A stretch of DNA of 64,000 nucleotides from Telluribacter roseus (GTDB taxonomy: Bacteria > Bacteroidota > Bacteroidia > Cytophagales > Spirosomataceae): the NCBI RefSeq assembly GCF_017355915.2, contig NZ_JAFEUV020000010.1:124001-188000 (forward strand). Direction: 5' to 3'. Below, piece after piece: positions 16,925-25,719 of the stretch. How positions within the stretch are numbered: position 1 is the stretch's first letter; each line of letters starts with the position of its first letter. Under the pieces are notes generated by a model that was given only the letters and a program-made list of their open reading frames with translations, was not told the DNA's origin and ran no database searches. Made by a program: the position numbers and the translations under genes.

Positions 16925-17209
16925 ATGGAAAAACCTGCTGCTGCCCCCACTAAAATCAAACTAAGTATAACCGACCAGTTGGCCGTCGAACGTACCCACC
17001 TGGCCAATGAGCGTACCTTTCTTTCCTACTTCCGCACCAGCCTGGCCTTATTGGCGGGTGGTGTTACTATTCTGCGGCTTGATGTGCTTAGCAGGATTGA
17101 GCCATGGGGGTACGTTTTCCTGGTTATAGCTCCAATAGTACTGAGTATAGGGCTCTGGCGTTTCTTTGCGGTAAAAAAACGGATCAGAGAACATACACTT
17201 ACGGAGTGA
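16925..17209 (+). CDS. DUF202 family membrane protein
   Basis: This 94-residue protein carries the DUF202/YidH signature AVERTHLANERTFLSYFRT at about residues 20-38, followed by two hydrophobic segments (about 38-58 and 62-82) and a basic tail. Members are small inner membrane proteins without an assigned reaction. It lies between gltA and the helicase gene on the same strand, separated from gltA by a terminator, so it is transcribed alone or with the helicase. Confidence 0.85.
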   Translation: MEKPAAAPTKIKLSITDQLAVERTHLANERTFLSYFRTSLALLAGGVTILRLDVLSRIEPWGYVFLVIAPIVLSIGLWRFFAVKKRIREHTLTE

Positions 17210-17304
17210 AAGAGCGAATGAATGTTTGAGTGAGTTTGTGTGTGAGTATAGAATACTTTGACACGTTCTTCCATTCCTACTCTCCTCCCTTCTACCTTAT
17301 ATAC

Positions 17305-19221
17305 ATGGACTACTTTAAAAAACTACTTGACCTACTGAAAACCGAGCGGGAAGAAGACCGCCGGCAATACATCCAGCTCATTGAGGCTACTACCATCACC
17401 GACCGCCGGGCCAGCGGACTGGCCTGGTACCCTATTGCCATCCGTAATACCGAGATGAGCCGTGGCGACTACCTTACCGTAGAGGTGGAGCGTACCACGC
17501 ATCAGGACATAGCCCACCAGCTACGCTTTGGAGCCCCGGCCGCGCTATTCTCCAACTATGATCCCAGGAAAGACCGTGTCGAAGGTACGATCTCGCACCA
17601 GAGTGGCAACAAGCTCCGCCTCACCCTACGTACCGACGAACTACCCGACTGGACCCGCGACGGAAAACTAGGCATCGACCTGCTATTTGACGACACCAGC
17701 TACGACGAGATGCAGAATGCCCTGAAGCAGGCTACTGCCCTTGCCACCAAGCCGGAAGAAGGGCGTCTGGCCCAGATCCTGACGGGCGAGAAAGGACCTA
17801 CATTCAAGTCGGATATTCCAGCTTATGCTCATCCTAAACTAAACCCATCGCAGCAGTCGGCCGTAGAGAAGATACTGGCGGCCAATGAGCTGGCCATAGT
17901 ACACGGCCCTCCGGGTACGGGCAAGACCACCACGCTGGTACAGGCCATTAAGGCCCTGCATAAGCAGGAACACAAGCAGATACTGGTGATTGCGCCCAGT
18001 AATACAGCCGTGGACCTGCTAAGTGAGAAGCTATCGGACGAAGGACTGAATGTACTGCGGGTGGGCAACCCGGCGCGCGTATCGGAGCGGCTGATGGCGC
18101 TGACACTGGACAACCGGATGGCCGAGCATCCGCGCATGAAGGAGATCAAAACCCTGAAAAAGCAGGCCAACGAATTTAAGAACATGGCCCACAAGTACAA
18201 GCGTAGCTTCGGTAAAGCCGAGCGGGACCAGCGTAAGGCCCTGTTTGATGAAGCCCACAAGATCATGAAGGAGGTAGACCAGCTGGAGCGGTACATCATG
18301 GATGATTTGATCGCCAAGGCGCAGGTGATTACGGCTACGCTGGTGGGCTCCAACCACTATACCGTACGGCATCTAACCTACCACACCGTAGTCATAGACG
18401 AAGCCGGACAAGCGCTGGAACCTGCCTGCTGGATCCCTATCCTGAAAGCCCAAAAGCTGGTAATGGCAGGTGACCACTTCCAGCTCTCCCCGACCATTAA
18501 ATCCGTGGAAGCCGCTAAGGGTGGATTGAGTACTACCCTGCTCGAGAAGTGCGTCGAAGAGCATCCCGAAGCTGTAATACTACTTGAAGAGCAGTACCGG
18601 ATGAATGAAGCTATCATGGGATATTCATCCAGGGTATTTTACCAGGATAAACTACAGGCGCATCCATCGGTGGCCCATCATACACTCTTTCCTAACGATG
18701 CTCCGCTGGCTTTTATAGACACGGCCGGCTGTGGATTTGATGAGCAATTGGATGGTACCAGTAGCACCAATCCCGAAGAAGCGGCTTTTCTATTTCGTCA
18801 TTTGCACGGTCTGGTGGGAGAATTGAACAGTGGTAAAATGTATGGGGCTGATAACTTCCCCACATTTGCCATTATTTCTCCTTACTCAAAGCAGGTTGCG
18901 ATCCTGAAAGAGCAACTGAAACACGCCCCGGACCTGCATCAGTACGGCGACCGAATTTCGGTCAATACCATTGATAGCTTCCAGGGGCAGGAGCGGGATG
19001 TGGTGTACATCAGCATGACCCGCAGCAACTCCGAGGGTGAGATTGGCTTCTTGTCGGACATCCGCCGGATGAATGTAGCGATGACCCGGGCGAAGAAAAA
19101 ACTGGTGGTAATCGGCGACAGCGCCACGTTATCATCACTGCCCTTCTACACCGACTTCATCACCTACGCTGAGCAGCACAACGCCTACCACAGCGCCTGG
19201 GAGTTTATTTATAATGGTTGA
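17305..19221 (+). CDS. UPF1/IGHMBP2-like superfamily 1 helicase
   Basis: The 638-residue product is an SF1B-type nucleic acid helicase resembling IGHMBP2/SMUBP-2. The Walker A GPPGTGKTTT is near residue 200 and the Walker B VIDEAGQALEPACW follows around 365. QYRMN (motif III region), ISPYSKQ, NTIDSFQGQERDVVYISMTR (motif V) and RMNVAMTRAKKKLVVIGD (motif VI) complete the set. The N-terminal 190 residues match the beta-barrel/stalk region of these helicases. I chose the ATG at 17305 because the upstream 25 codons are not family-like. The exact role (RNA or DNA repair) is not visible. Confidence 0.92.
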   Translation: MDYFKKLLDLLKTEREEDRRQYIQLIEATTITDRRASGLAWYPIAIRNTEMSRGDYLTVEVERTTHQDIAHQLRFGAPAALFSNYDPRKDRVEGTISHQSGNKLRLTLRTDELPDWTRDGKLGIDLLFDDTSYDEMQNALKQATALATKPEEGRLAQILTGEKGPTFKSDIPAYAHPKLNPSQQSAVEKILAANELAIVHGPPGTGKTTTLVQAIKALHKQEHKQILVIAPSNTAVDLLSEKLSDEGLNVLRVGNPARVSERLMALTLDNRMAEHPRMKEIKTLKKQANEFKNMAHKYKRSFGKAERDQRKALFDEAHKIMKEVDQLERYIMDDLIAKAQVITATLVGSNHYTVRHLTYHTVVIDEAGQALEPACWIPILKAQKLVMAGDHFQLSPTIKSVEAAKGGLSTTLLEKCVEEHPEAVILLEEQYRMNEAIMGYSSRVFYQDKLQAHPSVAHHTLFPNDAPLAFIDTAGCGFDEQLDGTSSTNPEEAAFLFRHLHGLVGELNSGKMYGADNFPTFAIISPYSKQVAILKEQLKHAPDLHQYGDRISVNTIDSFQGQERDVVYISMTRSNSEGEIGFLSDIRRMNVAMTRAKKKLVVIGDSATLSSLPFYTDFITYAEQHNAYHSAWEFIYNG

Positions 19222-19291
19222 ATGAGAGAATGAGAGAGTTGGAGAATAATTAAATTCACTAATTCTATCATTCTCTCAATCACTCATTCAC
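19219..19291. terminator. Imperfect hairpin between convergent genes
   Basis: GAATGAGAGAATGAGAGA near 19221-19238 can pair imperfectly with TCATTCTCTCAATCACTCATTC near 19268-19289. It lies exactly between the converging helicase and nuclease genes and may end both transcripts. The arms are simple GA-rich repeats, so this is uncertain. Confidence 0.35.
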
Positions 19292-19293
19292 AA

Positions 19294-20151
19294 CTACCTA
19301 CTTTCCACTGCCCCTAAAGGAGAAGTGTCGGGGTTGAAGCGTGACTGACGCAGGGCATCTCTTACCCGGGCGGGCAGGTATGAAAAGAACCGTACACCGG
19401 CGGCTTGTTCAATAGCGCCGGGGGTAGTTATAAAGCTTTGCCAGCTCTGATTATCTACTTGGGAGGTACGGTTGGGAAAATCTACGGCTATAACCGGCGT
19501 TGTGGCTGTGATCTGCTCGCGGGTGCCCCCTTGAGGTAGTACCACGATCACCTTCCAGTTACGGGCGGGTACCTGTATCCGGTCTTTCAGGCTGGTCTGA
19601 TTGCCCCGGCTGCCCTCCCCACCCGTACCGTAGGTACCTGCCACGATAAAGAGTCGGTTTCCATTCTGAACCAGGGTACGGCAGTAGTCCTCCAGTCGGG
19701 CCCAGGCCTCCCGGTTGAGCTCAGGTGCCTGTGGGATAATATTGGTCATCAGAAAGGTAGCCACGTTATCGGCGTCGGAGCCGGTGCGGTCGGCCGAAGG
19801 ACAGAGGTGTCCCCGATCAAAGCCTGAGTTAGTATAGTCGGAAGGGACCGAACGGTACCAGCCCGCCGGCAGATCGGGATCGGGCCGGAAGTTGTCCTGA
19901 CGGTCGCTGCTCCCCAGCCACTGGGGCGACAACTCCCAGGCCACCCAGTTGGCATGGCCCTTAGCCCGGTTGTACGACAGCGCGTACTGGTTTTTGAGCA
20001 TCAGGTAGTTGTTGGCCTGATTGGTATCCGCCCGGGCATCCGTTGGGTTGCCCATACTCAGGTGGACACTTTTGGATTCCGGAAGTACCGCTACGGTTCT
20101 ACATCCGACAGCAGCCCACGAAAGCAGGGCCAGGGCTATGAGCTTCTTCAT
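19294..20151 (-). CDS. nucA: DNA/RNA non-specific endonuclease, exported lipoprotein (NucA type)
   Basis: The 285-residue protein has a lipoprotein signal (MKKLIALALLSWAAVGC, Cys17) and the beta-beta-alpha metal nuclease domain of Anabaena NucA and Serratia nuclease. FDRGHLCPSADR carries the general base His115, and the block TNIIPQAPELNREAW carries the metal-binding Asn. It should cleave DNA and RNA without sequence preference outside the cytoplasm. Its ATG overlaps the stop of the inhibitor gene upstream by four bases (ATGA), so the two are translationally coupled. Family assignment is firm. Confidence 0.93.
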   Translation of the reverse strand: MKKLIALALLSWAAVGCRTVAVLPESKSVHLSMGNPTDARADTNQANNYLMLKNQYALSYNRAKGHANWVAWELSPQWLGSSDRQDNFRPDPDLPAGWYRSVPSDYTNSGFDRGHLCPSADRTGSDADNVATFLMTNIIPQAPELNREAWARLEDYCRTLVQNGNRLFIVAGTYGTGGEGSRGNQTSLKDRIQVPARNWKVIVVLPQGGTREQITATTPVIAVDFPNRTSQVDNQSWQSFITTPGAIEQAAGVRFFSYLPARVRDALRQSRFNPDTSPLGAVESR

Positions 20152-20543
20152 GTCCGTACAATCATGGTTTTAATTCCCGCCAGTTCTCCTTCCGATCGCG
20201 ACCCGATCAGGTACGCGTCCACCTCTATTTCCCCCACCTCAAAGTACTGCTGTCCCGTGAGTCGGTTATCCAGTATCTCTTTCAGACGAATAAAGCGTTT
20301 GGTACGTTCGGTTTCCGTTTCGTCGTACCAGTCCTGCAGGGTAGTTACTCCATCCCAGAACTTCGTCGGCTCCTTCTCCACGATACGACCGGAATCCAGT
20401 GATAGTAGTTTTGCCAGTGAATCTGGCGTCAGCGGCAGGGTCACATCCGCCGCATTGACGTGGATAAACTCAATGGGTTCGTCCGATTCGCTCGGGTACC
20501 ACAGTTCGTCCAGCAGCGGCAAAAGTTCTTCTTTGAGTACCAT
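20148..20543 (-). CDS. nuiA: Nuclease A inhibitor-like protein (NuiA family)
   Basis: The 131-residue acidic protein matches Anabaena NuiA along its length: a WYPSESDEPIEF-like N-terminus, TTLQDWYDE in the middle, FEVGEIEVDAYLIG, and a C-terminus ending in Thr (GELAGIKTMIVRT). NuiA blocks the NucA active site by forming a tight complex, and in the Anabaena complex, as I recall, the C-terminal Thr lies at the bound metal. No signal peptide is present, so it acts in the cytoplasm. It is the first gene of the pair, which lets the inhibitor be made before the toxic nuclease. Confidence 0.9.
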   Translation of the reverse strand: MVLKEELLPLLDELWYPSESDEPIEFIHVNAADVTLPLTPDSLAKLLSLDSGRIVEKEPTKFWDGVTTLQDWYDETETERTKRFIRLKEILDNRLTGQQYFEVGEIEVDAYLIGSRSEGELAGIKTMIVRT

Positions 20544-20667
20544 ACAGGCAAATAGTGTCGATCATTTTAAAACTAATAACTCAAATCAGAGAAACAAGTT
20601 ATCAATGCTCCTAATTATCGCCAGCTATCTCCTGACCAGTCCCCAGCACCTGTTCAATGGTCACTGC

Positions 20668-20949
20668 TTACCGGTACTGACACAGGTACGACACCGGCCC
20701 GCTGGCCTGTACTTTAAAAGAGGCGTTAGCGGGTACTTCAAAGGTTTGTCCCTGTCCGTAGGGCTGATAATCTTCCGAGCCTGGCAACTGCACAAGCAGT
20801 TGGCCCTCTATGATGGTCATGATCTCATGCTGAGAGGTACCAAACTCGTACTCTCCCTCGTTGATGACACCTACTGTAGATTTGCCGGCTCCGGTCTGGT
20901 AGCCAAGTGATTTTACTGAACCGCCAAAGTATTCGTTTACGCTGATCAT
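20668..20949 (-). CDS. ppnP: Pyrimidine/purine nucleoside phosphorylase PpnP
   Basis: At 93 residues this is a typical PpnP (DUF1255/YaiE) cupin-fold nucleoside phosphorylase that splits purine and pyrimidine nucleosides with phosphate. The motifs VNEYFGGSVKSLGY, GVINEGEYEFGT and EIMTIIEGQL are characteristic. It lies 124 bases upstream of the nuclease-inhibitor genes on the same strand; a link to nucleotide salvage is possible but not shown. Confidence 0.92.
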   Translation of the reverse strand: MISVNEYFGGSVKSLGYQTGAGKSTVGVINEGEYEFGTSQHEIMTIIEGQLLVQLPGSEDYQPYGQGQTFEVPANASFKVQASGPVSYLCQYR

Positions 20950-21235
20950 AGATAGTAACTGGATTAAGTTTAAGTGCCCGAAATAACAATTTTCCGGCTA
21001 TAAAACCCATTCATTCCTCAAACAATACTTCAAGGTTGTGGTACTTCATACCAGATAGTTTCTTCCCCATGATGTTTCTTAAAAGAAAGCATTATCTAGT
21101 ATAACTCCCTCTTCACCGGCTACCCCATATTAATAAGACACGTTGTCCTAACACCGTTCTCTAAATTCACACAGGCCCTACCTAACCCCAGCCCCTGTTT
21201 TGGGTTTCTATATTGAAACTTAGACCAACAACCCT

Positions 21236-21733
21236 ATGACTCCCGAAACTCTCTACTTCAATGACGACGGCAGCATCCCCAATAGCAAGCTTCCCCTGCT
21301 GCTGTACCGCAATGCCTTTGCGGAGCGCAACGAGGAAGGTGTGGCCTGGCTGGAAAAAACCTTTGCAGCTAATGGCTGGACCAACTCGTGGCGCAATGGC
21401 GTGTATGACTTCCACCACTACCACAGTACCACCTACGAGGTACTGGGCGTATACCAAGCCTCGGCGCTGCTGCACCTGGGTGGTGAAGGGGGCGAAAAGG
21501 TGGAAGTACAAGCCGGAGATGTGATCGTGATCCCGGCTGGCGTAGGACACAAAAACCTAAGGAGTGAGGGTCTGAGCATTGTAGGTGCTTATCCGGAGGG
21601 ACGTGACTGGGACCTTAATAAAGGCGAATCGGGTGAGCGCCCCCGGGTCGATCAGACTATCGCAGCCCTGCCGGTACCTGCCACCGATCCGCTGTTCGGG
21701 AAAGAAAGAGGACTGATAAAAATATGGAAGTAG
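21236..21733 (+). CDS. Cupin domain protein (YjlB-like)
   Basis: The 165-residue product is a single-domain cupin. The metal-site histidines are in DFHHYHSTTYEVLGV near residues 60-75, and the closing motif GDVIVIPAGVGHKN is near 100-115. It resembles B. subtilis YjlB, a cupin of unknown substrate. The fold would suit a small dioxygenase or isomerase, but no reaction can be assigned. It is followed by the M3 peptidase gene on the same strand. Confidence 0.85.
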   Translation: MTPETLYFNDDGSIPNSKLPLLLYRNAFAERNEEGVAWLEKTFAANGWTNSWRNGVYDFHHYHSTTYEVLGVYQASALLHLGGEGGEKVEVQAGDVIVIPAGVGHKNLRSEGLSIVGAYPEGRDWDLNKGESGERPRVDQTIAALPVPATDPLFGKERGLIKIWK

Positions 21734-21865
21734 CTATCGCCTCTCCGCCTGACATCACGCTGATTCATGCAACTTACCTATACCTATTTTGGTACCTTGC
21801 ACGTTGAAATTAGTCACCCCGACAGGATTGTACCAGACAGAAATGTATTACAAAAAAGAGGTTTT

Positions 21866-24049
21866 ATGAACAATAGATTCACCTACTATGGCAAGAGAAT
21901 GGCCGTACCCGTCATTACTGTATTAACCCTAACGCATTGTGCCAAAACCAGCAATACCATGAGTACCTCAAGTACCAGCACCACCTCTACGACACAATCA
22001 GCTACTACTCAGAACCCACTGCTGGCCGAATGGAAAGGTCCGTATGGTGGCGTCCCTCCTTTTGATCAGGTAAAAGTTTCTGATTTCAGGCCGTCCCTGG
22101 AAGCGGGCATGGAAGAAAACCTGGCCGACATCGAGCGTATAGCCACTAATAAACAGGCGCCTACATTTGAAAACACCATTGCTGCCCTGGAGCGGGCCGG
22201 CCAGACCCTCGACCGGGTACAGACGGTGTACGGGGTATGGAGTTCGACAATGAATAGTCCGGAGTTCCAGACGGTGCAGCGGGAAATGGCTCCGCGCATG
22301 GCGGCCTTTTCGGATAAGATTACGCAGAACAAGGCCCTGTTTAACCGGATAGAAGCGGTATATAATTCGCCCCAGAAGAAGAACCTGAAGCCGGAGCAGC
22401 AACGCCTGACCTGGCTCTACTATAATAATTTTGTAAGGTCCGGTGCCAGACTGGATGATAAAGCCAAGGCGCGTTTGTCCGAAATCAATCAGCAGTTGGC
22501 GGGGCTCTTTACCCGATTCAGCCAGAATGTGCTTGCCGACGAAACGGATCAGGTACTGGTGATAGAGAAAGAAGCCGACCTGGCCGGGCTCCCGCCGTCG
22601 CTCCGGGAGGCCGCGGATGCGGCGGCTGAGGCGCGCAAGCTGCCTAATGCCTGGGTAATCACCAACACGCGCTCGTCGGTAGATCCATTCCTGACTTACG
22701 CCGACAACCGGCAACTCCGGGAGAAGGCGTGGCGGATGTTTGTGAATCGCGGCGATAACGGCGGCGAGCACGACAATAACGCTATTATTACCGAGATACT
22801 GCAGCTGCGCGCCGAACGGGCCAAACTGCTGGGGTACCCTACCCACGCCCACTGGCGGCTCGACAACACCATGGCCAAAACACCCGAGCGGACGCTGGAA
22901 CTGATGGAAGCGGTGTGGAAACCAGCAGTAGCGCGGGTACGTGAGGAGGTAGCCGATATGCAGGCGCTGGCCAATAAGGAAGGTGCCAACATCAAAATTG
23001 AGCCCTGGGACTACCGATACTACTCCGAAAAGGTACGCAAACAAAAGTACGATCTGGATCAGAACGAGGTAAAGCAGTACCTGCAGCTGGACAAGCTCCG
23101 CGAGGGGATGTTCTGGGTGGCGGGTGAGCTGTTTGGCTTTAACTTCAAACCTGTAACCAATGTACCCGTGTACCACCCGGACATAAAGGTGTGGGAAGTA
23201 ACGGATAAGCAATCGGGCAAGCACGTAGGGCTATGGTACTTTGACCCGTACGCCCGGACGGGTAAGCGCTCGGGGGCCTGGATGAACGCCTACCGCCGGC
23301 AACAGCGCCTGGACGGCAACGTCACTACCATTGTATCCAACAACTCCAACTTTGTGAAGGGTAAAGAGGGCGAGCCGGTACTGATATCTTGGGACGATGC
23401 CACTACGCTGTTCCACGAGTTTGGGCATGCGCTGCACGGACTTTCGTCCAATGTCACCTACCCGTCGCTGGCCGGTACGGCCGTGGTCCGCGACTACGTA
23501 GAGTTCCCCTCGCAGCTGCTCGAGCACTGGCTCTCTACTCCCGAAGTGCTGCAGCGCTACGCGGTGCACTACCAGACCGGAAAGCCTATACCGCAGGAAC
23601 TGGTCGAGCGGATCGAACGGGCTGCTACCTTCAACCAGGGCTTCGCGACAACCGAGTACCTGTCCAGTGCATTGATAGATATGAAGCTACACCTGGCAGG
23701 TGACCAGAAGATAGATCCGGATGCCTTTGAGCGCGAAACGCTGACGGCTATGGGAATGCCTAATGAGCTGGTAATGCGCCACCGTACTCCGCAGTTCCTG
23801 CATATATTCAGCAGTGACAGCTACTCAGCGGGCTACTACAGCTACCTGTGGTCGGATGTACTGACAGCCGATGCTTTCGGTGCCTTCACCGAAGCCGGTG
23901 GCCCCTACGACAAGAAGGTGGCCGAGCGGCTGCGGAATCATGTTTTCTCCATCGGGAACACCATTGATCCGGCCGAAGGCTACCGCACTTTCCGCGGACG
24001 CGACGCTCAGGTAGAGGCGCTCATGCGGAAGCGTGGATTTAAGAAGTAG
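21866..24049 (+). CDS. M3 family peptidyl-dipeptidase, lipoprotein (Dcp-like)
   Basis: The 727-residue product is an M3 zinc peptidase of the Dcp/oligopeptidase A group that removes dipeptides from the C-termini of peptides. The zinc site is His517-Glu518-x-x-His521 in HEFGHALH, with the third ligand Glu546 in DYVEFPSQLLEHW. I chose the ATG at 21866, which gives an N-terminal region ending LTLTHC, a plausible lipobox, so the enzyme is probably envelope-anchored. A Ser/Thr-rich linker follows. The longer frame from 21767 adds 33 unlikely residues. Confidence 0.94.
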   Translation: MNNRFTYYGKRMAVPVITVLTLTHCAKTSNTMSTSSTSTTSTTQSATTQNPLLAEWKGPYGGVPPFDQVKVSDFRPSLEAGMEENLADIERIATNKQAPTFENTIAALERAGQTLDRVQTVYGVWSSTMNSPEFQTVQREMAPRMAAFSDKITQNKALFNRIEAVYNSPQKKNLKPEQQRLTWLYYNNFVRSGARLDDKAKARLSEINQQLAGLFTRFSQNVLADETDQVLVIEKEADLAGLPPSLREAADAAAEARKLPNAWVITNTRSSVDPFLTYADNRQLREKAWRMFVNRGDNGGEHDNNAIITEILQLRAERAKLLGYPTHAHWRLDNTMAKTPERTLELMEAVWKPAVARVREEVADMQALANKEGANIKIEPWDYRYYSEKVRKQKYDLDQNEVKQYLQLDKLREGMFWVAGELFGFNFKPVTNVPVYHPDIKVWEVTDKQSGKHVGLWYFDPYARTGKRSGAWMNAYRRQQRLDGNVTTIVSNNSNFVKGKEGEPVLISWDDATTLFHEFGHALHGLSSNVTYPSLAGTAVVRDYVEFPSQLLEHWLSTPEVLQRYAVHYQTGKPIPQELVERIERAATFNQGFATTEYLSSALIDMKLHLAGDQKIDPDAFERETLTAMGMPNELVMRHRTPQFLHIFSSDSYSAGYYSYLWSDVLTADAFGAFTEAGGPYDKKVAERLRNHVFSIGNTIDPAEGYRTFRGRDAQVEALMRKRGFKK

Positions 24050-24080
24050 AGGTACCTGCGCTAGTCTAGATTACCTGTTA

Positions 24081-24118
24081 AGCAACCTACTCCTGGGCAG
24101 GAGTAGGTTGCTTTTTTT
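24081..24118 (+). terminator. Intrinsic terminator after M3 peptidase gene
   Basis: Stem AGCAACCTACTCCT / AGGAGTAGGTTGCT (14 bp) with loop GGGC and a run of seven T. Confidence 0.92.
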
Positions 24119-24612
24119 GTACCCATTACTGACAAACAAATACCTTACTTTTAAACAACCAATTAATATAACTATATAATTTTTTTGTTGCAGTATCCAA
24201 ACCTAAGTCTATCTCATCTACACTCTACAAGTACTCTTCAAGCTGTAATTCTTCTGCTCCACCGCCCCCACTTCTGGTACTATACTAAGATAACCACTGG
24301 ATCCTATAAAGAATATTCAGGGCAACAGCATATTACACAACTATTTGTAAACCATAGCATTACCTCTGCCGTTTTACTTTGTAGATAAATAGAATTAGTA
24401 AGGTAAAGCATCGGACTATTCGCCCTATATATTGTACTATTTACACACGTACTAAAACAGGAACAATTTGTAAACCAAGTAAAACAGGCTGCTATATGGG
24501 CTATCATCAGACGTACAAATATTGTACTTTCTAAATGTCAATTTATCCCATAGCAGCCCCATCCAACTCTCAAATATGTAGTTGGAATGGAAAGTAATCA
24601 CTCTAAAATGAA
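24119..24612. other. AT-rich spacer, no gene seen
   Basis: About 490 AT-rich bases with many stops in all frames. It must carry the promoter of the gene at 24613. No RNA gene, repeat or remnant was recognised. Confidence 0.45.
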
Positions 24613-25176
24613 ATGCTTATGGAACTGATTCAGGTGTATGCAGGCAAGGTTACCCCCAAGGTACTTAGCCGGACTATGAAGAAGTATTTTTTTGGCTATA
24701 TCAATAAACACGCCGAGGTGTTCGAGTCTATCAATCGTCAGCTCACACCGTACGGCGATAACTGCCTGCCCCTGCTGTCAACAGAAGTAAATGACAGTGC
24801 CGGAACTTCGCTGGAAACAGAGGTGGAATCTCCAATCCAAATCCAGCGGTCGGAATCCACCCCGGACCGGAACCGGTTTTCGGTACTGTACCTGCGCCAT
24901 GATCAGTACCACCATGTGGGCTGTAGTACCTACCAGCAGGCGCAGACCATGCTCGAAAGCCTGGCCGAAGAGGAGGAACGTGCTCCTGTCGGGATCTATG
25001 ATGATAAAACCGAGCTGTTTGAGTGGGAGCCCAACGGCCAGCAGGTCTACAACCAGGCCAGCATCGGTGAGCAGGGAAAGCGGGCCGAGGAGATCATCCG
25101 GATCGCTCAGTCGCTCCGTCGACGTGATGTGTCCTGGCAAACGGGTGAATTCATGAAGCCAAGCTTTTTTGCCTGA
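24613..25176 (+). CDS. Unknown protein with a domain duplicated at 46 kb (intact copy)
   Basis: The 187-residue protein is unlike any family I know. Its C-terminal domain (about residues 93-178) is shared with the gene at 46322: 56 of 85 aligned residues are identical by my count, including SVLYL, QAQ, PVGIYD, KTELFEWEP and YNQASIGEQGKRAEE. An N-terminal region (about 22-57, KKYFFGYINKHAEVFE and PYGDNCL) also resembles the frame upstream of that gene. The middle 35 residues are a polar linker. There is no signal peptide or membrane segment, so it is probably cytoplasmic. A strong terminator follows, and it is transcribed alone. Confidence 0.8.
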   Translation: MLMELIQVYAGKVTPKVLSRTMKKYFFGYINKHAEVFESINRQLTPYGDNCLPLLSTEVNDSAGTSLETEVESPIQIQRSESTPDRNRFSVLYLRHDQYHHVGCSTYQQAQTMLESLAEEEERAPVGIYDDKTELFEWEPNGQQVYNQASIGEQGKRAEEIIRIAQSLRRRDVSWQTGEFMKPSFFA

Positions 25177-25238
25177 TGGAAGGGTACTTCCACACGTTGC
25201 CGATACCACACTAACCTATTTATCTAACTGCAATACGG

Positions 25239-25277
25239 GCGGGTCTGGATCAATAGACTGATCCAGACCCGCTTTTT
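25239..25277 (+). terminator. Intrinsic terminator after the unknown-domain gene
   Basis: Perfect 14-bp stem GCGGGTCTGGATCA / TGATCCAGACCCGC with loop ATAGAC and five T. Confidence 0.92.
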
Positions 25278-25329
25278 CTATCAACTAAAAGAGGCCTCAA
25301 ACCAACCTGCCTTAGCTTATCCCCTGGCA

Positions 25330-25689
25330 CTATTGTTCCTTCACCCAAGCCATTGCCAGTTCACGCTCAGTGAGGTCGAAGTACTTTACCTCGGCATCGC
25401 TGAATGGCTTCATGAGCTGGGTGAGCCAGTCTTCCCACTTCTTTGCCCCGACCATCGCTACGCGTCTGAAATCGTTGGCGTGTTTGATGTCCAGTTTCAG
25501 GTCCTGCACGGCACTGGCCATATTCCACCCTTCAAACCGATCCATCTCCCAGTACAGATTTATCTTTCCGTACTGGCGGATCTTGGCTTCCACACGGGGA
25601 ATCAGCTGGGTGTAGTCTTCTTTTTCAAGGGTGCCCGATACGACTACGGCCACCAGGTCATCCTTTTCTGTATCCAGGTACTTTACCAT
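25330..25689 (-). CDS. SpoIIAA-like STAS/SEC14-type protein
   Basis: The 119-residue product starts at the ATG at 25689 (MVKYLDTEKDD...); a GTG 30 bases upstream would add a non-homologous stretch. It fits the SpoIIAA-like family (PF11964) by WEMDRFEGWNMASAVQDL, FRRVAMVGAKKWEDWL and the closing FDLTERELAMAWV. Members have a STAS-like fold and often a lipid- or nucleotide-binding role; no kinase partner or sigma regulator lies nearby. It sits just downstream of the HMG-CoA reductase gene on the same strand and is probably in its transcript. Confidence 0.85.
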   Translation of the reverse strand: MVKYLDTEKDDLVAVVVSGTLEKEDYTQLIPRVEAKIRQYGKINLYWEMDRFEGWNMASAVQDLKLDIKHANDFRRVAMVGAKKWEDWLTQLMKPFSDAEVKYFDLTERELAMAWVKEQ

Positions 25690-25719
25690 TGCTCCATGTG
25701 TTTTTGTAGATAGTAACAC

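Noticed and set aside
19294-20543. Classical toxin-antitoxin pair
   Set aside because: The nuclease has an export signal and matches NucA, an extracytoplasmic nuclease, so it is a secreted enzyme with a protective inhibitor rather than an addiction module.
19954-20910. A 318-codon plus-strand frame across the nuclease, inhibitor and PpnP genes
   Set aside because: It covers three certain minus-strand genes and their spacer, and its translation has no domain.
21998-23224. A 408-codon open frame on the minus strand within the M3 peptidase gene
   Set aside because: It lies wholly opposite a certain gene, has no recognisable motif and is explained by the codon bias of the peptidase gene.
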